The notes beneath the pieces were generated by a model. That model was not told where the DNA came from and searched no databases. It worked only from the letters and a program-made list of their open reading frames with translations. Positions 1-8,730 of a stretch of DNA of 64,000 nucleotides are shown in pieces; position 1 is the stretch's first letter; every line of letters begins with the position of its first letter. A program made the translations under genes and the position numbers. This DNA is from Chloroflexi bacterium GWB2_49_20 (GTDB taxonomy: Bacteria > Chloroflexota > Anaerolineae > Anaerolineales > Villigracilaceae): NCBI GenBank assembly GCA_001796335.1, contig MGMF01000025.1, positions 62,001-126,000 on the forward strand, read 5' to 3'.

Positions 1-389
1 TCAGGCGGCGGGGTGGAGGCTGACCGGGCGGCTGAGCGCCAATCGCCTTTCTCCAGGGCTTCGGCGGCCGCGCGCCCGCGCGCTGAATTCAAAAAATAGA
101 AGCCGCCTTCTTCGTTCTCCACCCGCAGCAGGCTGCCCCTTTGAACCGCGTTTTCAAGCCCGGCATCCAGTTGGGCGATATCCAGGCCTGCCATGAAAGC
201 CTGGTCTGCCAGGATCTCACTGCGGCATAAGGAACGGGAACGGCTTTCCATGTGTGCAATTCGCCAGAGCACATACACGGTCACCTTTAACTCGGCCGTG
301 TCTTCAATTTCGTTCAGGAGGTGTTGAAAGAACGAATCGGGTACCTGGGTGAAGGTTTCTTGATCTGAAAAGCCTTTGAATTCTTTCAT
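1..389 (-). CDS. DnaD-like replication initiation protein (3' end outside window)
   Basis: Reading the minus strand from the ATG at 389 gives 129 codons that stay open to the window edge, so the C-terminal part is missing. The visible part starts MKEFKGFSDQETF and has a wHTH-like stretch (AELKVTVYVLWRIA, then a leucine-rich helix and GSLLRVE). This pattern resembles the N-terminal domain of DnaD-type primosome proteins of Chloroflexota, which help load the replicative helicase. The next gene upstream on the same strand is dnaB, which fits that role. The family call is from memory of the pattern. The DnaD C-terminal domain that would prove it lies beyond base 1. Confidence 0.6.
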   Translation of the reverse strand, partial: MKEFKGFSDQETFTQVPDSFFQHLLNEIEDTAELKVTVYVLWRIAHMESRSRSLCRSEILADQAFMAGLDIAQLDAGLENAVQRGSLLRVENEEGGFYFLNSARGRAAAEALEKGDWRSAARSASTPPP

Positions 390-468
390 TTTTTTCCAGC
401 TATTCTCCTCGTGAGAAACTCCACAACGGAAGGATGTCGCTTAGTATTACAAAAGAAACAAATTTTCT

Positions 469-616
469 GTCATTGCGATATCGTCCCCATGCCCTTCGGG
501 GAGCGAGCGCTTTCCGAGCGTGGCAATCCCCGTGTACTGCGGGGACAATCCCCAGTTTGGAGAGGAGACTGGTTCGGGCAACCACCCTCGCACGTTGTCC
601 CTGAAAGGGAGTGACA
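469..616. repeat. Dispersed palindromic-type repeat, copy A
   Basis: An intergenic element between dnaB and the DnaD-like gene. It opens with TGTCATTGCGA and closes with AGTGACA. Inside are GTGGCAATCCCC and GGAGAGGAGACTG. The same blocks in the same order recur at 30359-30485. The layout resembles the 'cattgcgag...gtggcaatc...gcagtgaca' repeats scattered through many bacterial genomes. No coding capacity is apparent. Confidence 0.7.
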
Positions 617-649
617 CTTGTTTCTTAGGGCTGAGAGACCGGCAAAGGG

Positions 650-2020
650 TCATGTCCGGTTAAGATCCACTGTATGGGTGGCGGCATCCACAAATTTGGC
701 CAGTTTGCTTAAAAAGACCAGTTCCACATTGCCGGTTGGCCCATTGCGGTGCTTTGAGATCATGATCTCGGCTACGTTTTGCTTGACGGTATCCTTCTCA
801 TACTGGTCGGGACGGTAGATGAACATGACTATATCTGCGTCCTGCTCCAGGGATCCACTTTCTCGCAGATCTGAGAGTACGGGGCGCTTATCGGTGCGCT
901 GCTCGACTGCACGCGAGAGCTGTGCAGCAGCCAGGACAGGCACATTCAGCTCACGTGCCAGTACTTTCATGTTGCGGGAGATGTACGAAACCTCCTGAAC
1001 GCGGTTGTCGTTGCGGGTATCGCTGCTCATCAATTGCAGGTAATCCACCAACACCAGGTCCAGTCCATACTCCATGTGCAGGCGGCGGCACTTGGTGCGC
1101 AGCTGCATGGGAGTCAGGGCGGGGGTGTCATCCAGGAAGATTTTGGTGTCCGAGAAGACTTCGATGGCCTGCGTAAATAAAGGCCACTCATGCTCTTCGA
1201 GTTTGCCGGTGCGCAGGCGCTGCGAATCGATGCCTGTTTCCTGGGAGATCAGGCGCTGAACCACCTGTTCATTGGACATTTCCATGGAGAAGATGGCCAC
1301 TCGCTTTTTGTGGGTCAGGGCGGCGTTGCGAGCCACCGAGAGCAGGAAGCCGGTTTTTCCCTGGCCTGGTCGCCCGGCGATGATAAGCAGGTCGGAAGGC
1401 TGCAGGCCGGCCAGCATGTGGTCCAGGTCTTTAAAACCGGTTGGAACACCATGGATGTCATCCGGCCGACGCGCCAGGTCGTCAATCCGGTTGTAATAAT
1501 CAGACAGCACCACGGAAATAGGCTGCACGTCATGTTTCAGGCGGCGTTCGCTGACATTGAAGACCGCTTTCTCGGCTTGCTGCATGACCTGGTCGACCAG
1601 TTCATGCTCGTCGTAAGCCAGGGTGGCGATCTGGTTGGCAGCGGTCAGCATGCGGCGGCGGATGGCAGCGGCTTCGACCATGTGCCCATAAGCTTCGGCA
1701 TGCATGGAGGTGGGCACCTGGTTCAGCAGGGCGGTCAGGAAAGCCGGGCCGCCGATCTCGCTGAGCTGCCCCATGCGCTCAAGTTCCCCGGTGACGGTCA
1801 GAAAATCAAGAGGAATACGCTGATCGTGCAGGCGGTTGAAGGCCTCCCAGATCCAGCGGTGACGGTGAATGTAAAAATCCTCGGCCAGCAGGAACTGGGC
1901 CAGGTCATAATACACTTCGGGGTCGATCATGACCGCGCCTACCACGGCCTCTTCGGCCTCGCGGCTGTGGGGGATGGTGGTGGTTGTAAAGCTGCTCTCT
2001 TCGGAAGGATTATCGATCAT
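650..2020 (-). CDS. dnaB: Replicative DNA helicase DnaB
   Basis: A 456-aa hexameric 5'-3' helicase that unwinds DNA at the replication fork. The N-terminal DnaB domain (about 15-120) carries SREAEEAVVGAVM. The RecA-like C-terminal domain has Walker A GRPGQGKTG near residue 213, Walker B VLVDYLQLM near 318, and the DnaB motifs RLRTGKLEEHEW and SDLRESGSLEQDAD. Length is normal for the family and there is no intein. The start at MIDNPSEES leaves a 29-bp gap to the BFN gene upstream, so the two may be co-transcribed. A long plus-strand frame across this gene is only its shadow. Confidence 0.97.
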   Translation of the reverse strand: MIDNPSEESSFTTTTIPHSREAEEAVVGAVMIDPEVYYDLAQFLLAEDFYIHRHRWIWEAFNRLHDQRIPLDFLTVTGELERMGQLSEIGGPAFLTALLNQVPTSMHAEAYGHMVEAAAIRRRMLTAANQIATLAYDEHELVDQVMQQAEKAVFNVSERRLKHDVQPISVVLSDYYNRIDDLARRPDDIHGVPTGFKDLDHMLAGLQPSDLLIIAGRPGQGKTGFLLSVARNAALTHKKRVAIFSMEMSNEQVVQRLISQETGIDSQRLRTGKLEEHEWPLFTQAIEVFSDTKIFLDDTPALTPMQLRTKCRRLHMEYGLDLVLVDYLQLMSSDTRNDNRVQEVSYISRNMKVLARELNVPVLAAAQLSRAVEQRTDKRPVLSDLRESGSLEQDADIVMFIYRPDQYEKDTVKQNVAEIMISKHRNGPTGNVELVFLSKLAKFVDAATHTVDLNRT

Positions 2021-2049
2021 CTGGTTCTCTGGGGAGGAGAAAAGGCGGA

Positions 2050-2643
2050 TCAGGAAGGTTGTGAGGGATCAGGATCATTCTTGTCTGGCGGACTGTCCTG
2101 GTCGAGCTTATCCAGGAAGTCGTCAAATATGGAGAGCCGTTCCTGTTCCTCCTCGGTGGGGGGTACAGGCAGGGTCTTTTCAACAGGGTCGCCAATTTCG
2201 TCTGGCGGGGTTTGGGCTTCCGCCTGCATATCATGCTCTGGAACGATCCCGGCTGTATCCATGACTGATTTATACACCATGATGGGAATGTGAGCCCGGA
2301 CTGCCAGTGCGATGGCGTCTGAAGAACGCGAGTCAATGTTCAGGGTCTGTCCATCCAGTTCGGCCACAATGTTGCCATAATAAATATCTTCCTTCAGGGA
2401 TTGGATCTCCACCCGCACCAGCAGGGCCTTGAAGATGGTGAATAGATTCTTGAGCAGGTCATGAGTTAATGGCCGGATGACTTCCACTTCCTGCAGTGCA
2501 ACTGTGATGGCTTCGGCTTCATAAGGACCCACCCAGATGGGCAGATATCGTTCTGCATTTTTTTCGCGTAAAATGACAATACGCTGAGGCGACATTAAAC
2601 TGACGCGCACACTGTCAATTAAGACTTCGATCAGATCGGACAT
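2050..2643 (-). CDS. Bifunctional nuclease (BFN/DUF151) domain protein
   Basis: A 197-aa protein. The BFN domain spans about residues 3-135, with typical stretches RVSLMSPQRIVILREKNAER, LPIWVGPYEAEAI and SSDAIALAVRAHIPI. It is followed by an acidic, Pro-rich C-terminal tail. BFN-domain proteins are annotated as nucleases or stress-linked regulators, but their role in Chloroflexota is not settled. The frame stays open 57 codons upstream. I chose MSDLIEVLIDSV because the domain begins there and TGGAG lies just before the ATG. It sits directly upstream of dnaB. Confidence 0.85.
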   Translation of the reverse strand: MSDLIEVLIDSVRVSLMSPQRIVILREKNAERYLPIWVGPYEAEAITVALQEVEVIRPLTHDLLKNLFTIFKALLVRVEIQSLKEDIYYGNIVAELDGQTLNIDSRSSDAIALAVRAHIPIMVYKSVMDTAGIVPEHDMQAEAQTPPDEIGDPVEKTLPVPPTEEEQERLSIFDDFLDKLDQDSPPDKNDPDPSQPS

Positions 2644-2848
2644 AAGAACTCCAGAAAAACCGGGTAATGATGCTGTAATTCTATCATATGGCAGCAGGTG
2701 GAAGGATGGAAGAAAGAAGGAGTGGTTAATAACATAGTGGGTCAAGGCAGAGAAATACCATCCGGAGTACCAGCCTAACGAACCGATCACAACATCGACA
2801 TTGGCTTCGAACAAGCATAGAGATGAAGCTGAAATTGTTACCTATTAA

Positions 2849-4450
2849 TCAATCGTTATCTATTTTCCAGATCAGGATTTTTCCATTTTTCAAACCACTG
2901 ACCAGAGTGCGTCCGTCAGGTGAGAATGCCACACAAAACACTCCAATATTATCCCCTGCGAGGGTTTGCAGCTTGTTACCGCTGGTTACATCCCACAAAA
3001 TGGTCGTGCCTTTAAAACTACCATCAGTACCAAAACTATCTGATGAGCCGCTGGCAAGCATGTACCCATCTGGTGAGAAGGTTACACTATATATTCCTCC
3101 ATTACTATCCAAGAATGTATGCAGCTTGGTCCCACTGGCAACGTCCCACAGGATGATCGTGCCTTGAACATTACCTCCTGTACCCCAACCATCCAAAGAG
3201 CCACTGGCAAGGGTGTGCCCGTCTATTGAAAACGCTACACTAAATATCATGCCTTTATGACCCACCAGTGTTTTCACCCTGTTCCAGCTGGATGTATCCC
3301 ACAAGATGATCGTGCCATCGGTTGAACCCCCAGCCAAAGTGCGCCCATCTGGCGAGAATGCTACACTAAATGCTGTGCTGGTAAGAACATCGATGCTTCG
3401 AAGCATTTCGCCACTGGCAGTGTCCCAAAGGAGGACGTTGTTATCCTTCGAGCTGCTGGCAAGGGTACGCCCATCAGGTGAGAAGGCAACGCTCATGACA
3501 GTGTCCGTATGATTCGCGAGGGTACTCAATTTGGTACTGCTGGTAATATCCCAAAGGGAAATTGTGTTGTCATCATAGCTGCTGGCCAGAGTGCGCCCAT
3601 CTGAAGATAAGGCAACACTTGAAACTCCTCTATTTTCCCCGGACAGGGTTTGCAGCCTGGACCAACTGACCGTATCCCACAGGATGATTCTGCCGTCCCA
3701 TGCACCACTGGCCAGAGTGCGCCCGTCAGGTGAGAAAGCAACACTTGATAAAGAGCCGGTATGACCTGTGAGGATTTTCATCAGGGGAGGAACCAACGTT
3801 GATGTTGGAGTGAAAACAACCTTTGAAGCGGTGGCTGCCAGGGTCGCACTGGAGATGAAAGGTGTCTCATGCGCAACCGTTGCCGTCATGGTCGCGGCTG
3901 GCGAGAGTACCAGCCAGGTTATAATTTGTGGCAACCCCCAGATGCCAGCAAATACAAAGATAACTACAGCTAAAAGACCAATGATCAATGTCGGTTTAAT
4001 CGTAAATTTGCGCTGCGCAGGCGAGAGCGGACTTGCAACGGGTAAACCCTGTTCAACAGGTAAAGGTTTCTCTTCCACCCCCAGTGCTTTAAGTAATTCC
4101 TGGTAATGAAGCGAATAGTTCCTGCCCTGCACGTCAATGAAATGCAAATTGAGCGACCACATTGGCAGGTCGCAAGGCTGGTACAGAAGCGGGATGATCT
4201 TCAGATTTTGAATGCTTGCATATAAGAACTCCCTTTCCACCCACTCCGAGTTCACTGAATTTGGAGACATGACCACAAGGAAGTACTGGCTGGTTTTGAT
4301 AGCCTTTTGGATCTCACTCCCCCAACGCGTGCCGGCTTCCAGACCCGAAAGGTCATACCAGACATCCAGACCGGCTGTTTTTAAGTCATCTGCCATCCGT
4401 TGGACGAATTCAAGGTCTTTGCGGGAATAAGAGATGAAAACCCGGGTCAT
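2849..4450 (-). CDS. Membrane-anchored TIR-WD40 protein
   Basis: A 533-aa protein. Residues 1-125 are a TIR_2-type domain: start MTRVFISYSRKDLEF, WYDLSGLEAGTRWG, and SEWVEREF with E74 at the place of the NAD-hydrolase glutamate. One membrane helix lies at about 155-185 (LLAVVIFVFAGIWGLPQII), followed by a Thr/Ala/Pro linker. Residues 230-533 hold seven WD40 repeats (FSPDGRTLASG...LWD), enough for one closed propeller. With TIR in the cytosol the propeller would be outside. The start overlaps the stop of the upstream TIR gene by 4 bp (ATGA), so the two are translationally coupled. The TIR half is about 80% identical by hand count to that neighbour, indicating a recent duplication. Catalysis and ligand are inferred. 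Confidence 0.88.
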   Translation of the reverse strand: MTRVFISYSRKDLEFVQRMADDLKTAGLDVWYDLSGLEAGTRWGSEIQKAIKTSQYFLVVMSPNSVNSEWVEREFLYASIQNLKIIPLLYQPCDLPMWSLNLHFIDVQGRNYSLHYQELLKALGVEEKPLPVEQGLPVASPLSPAQRKFTIKPTLIIGLLAVVIFVFAGIWGLPQIITWLVLSPAATMTATVAHETPFISSATLAATASKVVFTPTSTLVPPLMKILTGHTGSLSSVAFSPDGRTLASGAWDGRIILWDTVSWSRLQTLSGENRGVSSVALSSDGRTLASSYDDNTISLWDITSSTKLSTLANHTDTVMSVAFSPDGRTLASSSKDNNVLLWDTASGEMLRSIDVLTSTAFSVAFSPDGRTLAGGSTDGTIILWDTSSWNRVKTLVGHKGMIFSVAFSIDGHTLASGSLDGWGTGGNVQGTIILWDVASGTKLHTFLDSNGGIYSVTFSPDGYMLASGSSDSFGTDGSFKGTTILWDVTSGNKLQTLAGDNIGVFCVAFSPDGRTLVSGLKNGKILIWKIDND

Positions 4451-7400
4451 GGATTGAAATCCACTCCGCTTAGATCCCAGATCTTGTAATTATCGTATTC
4501 GCAGGTAATTGTAAAAGTTCCTGTCAGAGCCTGATGGGTATATACGACACTTTCGTCAGGGTTGATTGTAGCGTATGCGATTTGCCCATTCAAAAAAGCA
4601 GCAATTTGCTCTCCAAGAATGATCAGTGTTACCTTATTTATTTTTGCATCATCATATAATGCCATGGCAATTGCTACTGTATCCTCTGGAGGAACATGAT
4701 GTGCCAGGGTTGTCTGGGAATTTGTGAAAAAACCAACACTTATTCCTCTCGAGAGTTCTCCGTTATCACTATTTGAAGTTTCAAACACGCAATGGCCTTG
4801 CGAGCTGGCCTCCGAGAGGATGAACTCGAATTCAGCCACAAACCTGTCAGATTGCAGTTTACTCATATCTACACTGGTATGCTCATCGTTTACACTGGTG
4901 ATGATCAGCTTGCCATTCTCCAACATGGCATTCGGATTGGAATCCCCAAAATCCCAGGAGTTAAAGCTGGTCTGGAAAAGTGGCGCAGACACCCAGGCCG
5001 CATCCAGTGCGATCTGGATGTCCGTGCGCGCGGCCGTGGGTAAGGATATCTCGCTGGTGTTTTCGCCAGCAGAACGGGAGGTGGCGGTCAGGAATGGTCC
5101 GGCGAGCGGGGTGCCCTTACGAAAAGTGAAATTCCCGTATATATCCGCCCTGACTGCGCCCTCGTATATTTTCCCGTCCTGTGTGTCGGTGCTGAAGATC
5201 TCCACCAGGCAGTACGGGCAGGTCTGGCCGGCTACGCTGCCGGAATCCAGTTCAAAATAAAGAATGGCAGGCGGCGTTGAATAGACGAACTGACCACCGG
5301 GGTTGATGTTGTAGCAAATACCCGGAGTATCAGGTTCATTGCCGTAAATTATGTTTGCAGTTATATTATTGTTTTTGGCATCCAAACTGAGATAATCGAT
5401 ACCACAGCCACCAACTGAGCCATTAAAAGCAATAATATTATTCGGACCAATGGTATTGCGGCTGGCGTTATCAGAGATAAATACCCCCGAGGCTTTGTTG
5501 CCCACTTCCCAGTCTTCGGCATCCGCAGCAATTATGCCGATCAGGTTGCCAGTGATCACGTTGTCAGACCCCCAAATTGCAATGCCGTCACTATTAGCGC
5601 CAAAAAAATTCCCTTCGCCAACCTGACCAAGCCCAACGCCGCGATCCCCGCCAACGGTATTAAAATTAGCATTTACCTGAAGGATGATCCCCGGTCCGGA
5701 AAAATTTAAAACACCCAGACCTTTGATGACATTATGATCAGACCAAACATCAATTCCTGCAATCCATTCGCCGCCAATATGGGACCCGTTCAATACGACT
5801 CCGGCGTTGCTGGCATCCAAAGTCAGGTAGCCCTGATCAAGGATCGGAAGCTGGCTGTAAAGATTGATCGCTACGGGCACCTCTGTAGGGAAAACGGCTG
5901 GATCAAAGATAATGGTATCTCCGGCGCGAGCATCCAGCAATGCCTGCCGCAGGGTGCCAGTCCCGCTATCTTCCACGCTGGTGACCGTAATGGTCTTGCC
6001 TTGCAGGGAAGGCTCCCATTCACAGACAAATGGCCCGCTTCCATTGGGCACATCATTCCATTGTGAAGGAGCCTCGGGCCATAATAATGCCAGGTAATTT
6101 TCTCCGCTGGAATCATCAGTAATATCATTATCAGGTTGACCTTCAGCCCAATTCGTATACATCCAGGGTTCGCCAGTGACCCAACCCCAGGTTCCCTCTT
6201 CGGTCTCGTCTGTAGCTCCCAACCAGAAAGAACCAAATCCAAATTGGTTTATAAATTGATTTTCCGCTTCATCCTGGATCGTTACCAGGTAGCCACCCCT
6301 TGCGGCACAATCATCTCTGGCATCCTGCCAGGAATAATCATTATCCACAAATAGATATTGATGCTGGTTGGCGGGATTTAATTTTCTTGGGTCGGGTGTG
6401 TTCATTATCTGGATGTTGTTATTCGTAGAGGTGGAGGTGTTCTTTGTAACCAGACCAGGATCGGCTGGCAGGCCATTTTCCCCAAACCAGAACACAAGCG
6501 CGCCAATTCCAAGCGCCAGGATCACCAGAAAGCCACCGATCAGCCAGATCCGTCTGCTCGAGGAGCGCGGCACTTTTCCTGAAGGGCGCAGCCGTTTTTG
6601 TGACTTTGTCAGTAATTTGGCTGCATCCTTGTAACCGGCCTGTTCCTGGAGGATGCTCTTGAACAGGTTTACGGCTTTTTCGTAATCTTTCTCGGCATAA
6701 GCCTGTTCTGCTGCGGAATAATTGCTCGCCAACTTTTGGATCTGGATGACGGCTTCGATCTCATCCAAGACAGCCTGATGGTTTCCGGTTTCATGAGTTA
6801 AGGCCTCGTTCCAGAGCGCCAGGGCTTGATCAATTTTTTCGGCTTTGAGCAGGTCCTGCGCCTTTGTTTTGAGAGCCTGAAGTTTGCTGTCACGTTCCAA
6901 CCTGAGGATCTGATCCAGTTTTTGCAGGAACTCAACATTATCCGGCTCTTCGGCAAGCACCTCGTTGAGCAAATTTTGCGCAGTTTCCCATTGACCGGCT
7001 CGAGTGGCTACATCAGCCAGGTGCAAGGCCACCTGATGAAACGAGTCCTGTTTGGACCGACGCATTTCTACCAACTTATTTTTGAGTGTTCCATCTTCAG
7101 GGTAACTGGATACCCCGCGGGTCAGGATCTCGATGGCCTCTTCCCAGCGACCTGCACCGGCGGCCTGGTCCGCACGCAGGCAAATGGCTTTCAGTTGGGT
7201 AGTGCGCCGATTGGCCTGCACCTGGGCTGCCCTGGCTTTTAGCCCAGCGTTATCCGGCTCGATCTGCAAGCCTTCCTGCAATGCAGTCAACGCCTCGTCC
7301 CAGTTACGCTTTTCCAATGCCTGATCGACACGCAGCGAGATGGCGCTAAGCCAGGCTGCATGCTTTGAGTCCATCAGGTCCACCAGTCTTTTTTTGGTAG

Positions 7401-8571
7401 CGGTGTCATCGGGCTTCAATTGGAGATATTCATTCAACCCGGCCAGGGCTGTTTCCCAACGCCCCGCTTTCTCGGCCTGGTCCACTTTGGAAAGGATGGC
7501 CTCAAGCTGCTCCTGCAGTTGTTTCGCTTTGATATGCCCGATCTTTTTAAGAATCGACCCTTCCTGCGGCGCTGTCTCCAAAGCTTCATTCAATGCCGCA
7601 ATTGCCTTCTCCCAATTTCCGGCTGAAATTTCAATTTCAGATCTGGCGATCAACTCATTCAAAACCCTGCCTGTTTTCCCGGCGCGTATCTTTTCCAGGC
7701 GTGAGGTCAGGGTCGGATCGTCCGGAGAGTACTTCAAGGCCTCCGAGAAGGCTATCAAGGCTTCATCATCCTGCCCGGCGCTGAGCAGGGTCTCCGCCCG
7801 GGTGGTGTAGATGTTAACCAAGCTCTGGCGGGCAACCCTGTCATCTGGAACAAGCCTGTTGATCTCCAAATAATACCTGATGGCTTCTTCGATCTTTCCT
7901 TCGGCACGGGCCTGGTTGCCCAGGGCCAGGTTGGCATCACAAAAGCCGGCGCGCGCAACTAGATCTCCACCGGAGATCTGCAGTGCTAGCTCAAAGGCCT
8001 CGGCTGCCTGTGCATAGTCCTGCTCCATCAAATGAACAGCCCCAATGTTGGAGCGGGCTTTCAGGTTTCCCGGGTCCACCTTGAGGGCTTGCAGGTAGCT
8101 TTCAATGGCCTGGCTGGCCTGCCCCCTTTTGCGGTACTCATCCCCGATCTCGATGTAGCGGATGGCGATCGGGTTCGCTTCCGCCAATTCGGGTTTTACA
8201 CCCATAATTTTCAGGAGTTCCTGATAATGGAGCACATAGTTCTTCCCCTGCATATCAATGAAATGCAGGTTAAGAGACCACATCGGCAGGTTGCAAGGCT
8301 GGTACAGGAGCGGGATGATCTTTAAATTTTGATCGCTGGCGTACAAAAACTCTCTTTCCACCCAATCGGAGATGATCGAATTTGGAGACAGGACCACCAG
8401 GAAGAATTGACTGGCCTGGATGGCCTTTTGGATCTCCTGCCCCCAACGCGTGCCTGCCTCCAGGCCGGACAGGTCATACCAGACCTCAAAACCGGTGGCT
8501 TTTAGATCATTTGCCAGCCGGTCCACAAATTCAAGGTCCTTGCGTGAATATGAGATGAAGATTTGTGTCAT
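4447..8571 (-). CDS. TIR-TPR-TM-C-type lectin-beta-helix receptor-like protein
   Basis: A 1374-aa protein with an unusual domain order. TIR spans 1-125 (E74 in SDWVEREF). TPR-like helical repeats run from about 150 to 650. A membrane helix at about 671-693 contains IWLIGGFLVILALGIGALVF. A C-type lectin-like domain at about 735-853 has YSWQDARDDCAARGG, the sugar-site triplet QPD in EGQPDN, the WND triplet in QWNDVP, and paired cysteines. A right-handed beta-helix-like region follows at about 855-1165 (GTGTLRQALLDA, then short N/G-rich turns such as NVIKG- and NTIG-type rungs). The last 200 residues look like a jelly-roll or LamG-like domain. QPD plus WND predicts Ca2+-dependent galactose-type sugar binding in other lectins. 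The topology implies a cytosolic TIR and an outer lectin. No clear Shine-Dalgarno was seen. Confidence 0.88.
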   Translation of the reverse strand: MTQIFISYSRKDLEFVDRLANDLKATGFEVWYDLSGLEAGTRWGQEIQKAIQASQFFLVVLSPNSIISDWVEREFLYASDQNLKIIPLLYQPCNLPMWSLNLHFIDMQGKNYVLHYQELLKIMGVKPELAEANPIAIRYIEIGDEYRKRGQASQAIESYLQALKVDPGNLKARSNIGAVHLMEQDYAQAAEAFELALQISGGDLVARAGFCDANLALGNQARAEGKIEEAIRYYLEINRLVPDDRVARQSLVNIYTTRAETLLSAGQDDEALIAFSEALKYSPDDPTLTSRLEKIRAGKTGRVLNELIARSEIEISAGNWEKAIAALNEALETAPQEGSILKKIGHIKAKQLQEQLEAILSKVDQAEKAGRWETALAGLNEYLQLKPDDTATKKRLVDLMDSKHAAWLSAISLRVDQALEKRNWDEALTALQEGLQIEPDNAGLKARAAQVQANRRTTQLKAICLRADQAAGAGRWEEAIEILTRGVSSYPEDGTLKNKLVEMRRSKQDSFHQVALHLADVATRAGQWETAQNLLNEVLAEEPDNVEFLQKLDQILRLERDSKLQALKTKAQDLLKAEKIDQALALWNEALTHETGNHQAVLDEIEAVIQIQKLASNYSAAEQAYAEKDYEKAVNLFKSILQEQAGYKDAAKLLTKSQKRLRPSGKVPRSSSRRIWLIGGFLVILALGIGALVFWFGENGLPADPGLVTKNTSTSTNNNIQIMNTPDPRKLNPANQHQYLFVDNDYSWQDARDDCAARGGYLVTIQDEAENQFINQFGFGSFWLGATDETEEGTWGWVTGEPWMYTNWAEGQPDNDITDDSSGENYLALLWPEAPSQWNDVPNGSGPFVCEWEPSLQGKTITVTSVEDSGTGTLRQALLDARAGDTIIFDPAVFPTEVPVAINLYSQLPILDQGYLTLDASNAGVVLNGSHIGGEWIAGIDVWSDHNVIKGLGVLNFSGPGIILQVNANFNTVGGDRGVGLGQVGEGNFFGANSDGIAIWGSDNVITGNLIGIIAADAEDWEVGNKASGVFISDNASRNTIGPNNIIAFNGSVGGCGIDYLSLDAKNNNITANIIYGNEPDTPGICYNINPGGQFVYSTPPAILYFELDSGSVAGQTCPYCLVEIFSTDTQDGKIYEGAVRADIYGNFTFRKGTPLAGPFLTATSRSAGENTSEISLPTAARTDIQIALDAAWVSAPLFQTSFNSWDFGDSNPNAMLENGKLIITSVNDEHTSVDMSKLQSDRFVAEFEFILSEASSQGHCVFETSNSDNGELSRGISVGFFTNSQTTLAHHVPPEDTVAIAMALYDDAKINKVTLIILGEQIAAFLNGQIAYATINPDESVVYTHQALTGTFTITCEYDNYKIWDLSGVDFNP

Positions 8572-8624
8572 GATGGTTGCATTTTGGTTGTCAGGTTCCA
8601 GAACGATCCGAACAGCCTGAACTA

Positions 8625-8630
8625 ATTATA
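8625..8630 (-). promoter_or_regulatory. Possible -10 box for the TIR-TPR-lectin gene
   Basis: In the 159-bp gap before the 8571 start, the minus strand reads CTGTATAATTAG, a perfect TATAAT. No good -35 box lies at the usual distance, so an internal promoter here is only possible. If real, the last two TIR genes could be expressed separately from the three upstream genes. Confidence 0.3.
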
Positions 8631-8730
8631 CAGGTTTAGTGTTTCTTTTCTACATTTTTAGGGAAGATTGTTGAAAATAAAATGAAAACGTCATGTGTCA
8701 TTGTGCTTGTCTTTCAGGCAGAATGCGGGA

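Noticed and set aside
1190-2293. 367-codon plus-strand frame across dnaB
   Set aside because: Complementary to a clear dnaB gene; translation is low-complexity His/Gly-rich with no family pattern, typical of a shadow frame.
2849-3780. Regular about 120-bp repeats that could suggest a tandem DNA repeat
   Set aside because: They encode the seven WD40 blades; the repeat is at the protein level, with no CRISPR-like spacing.
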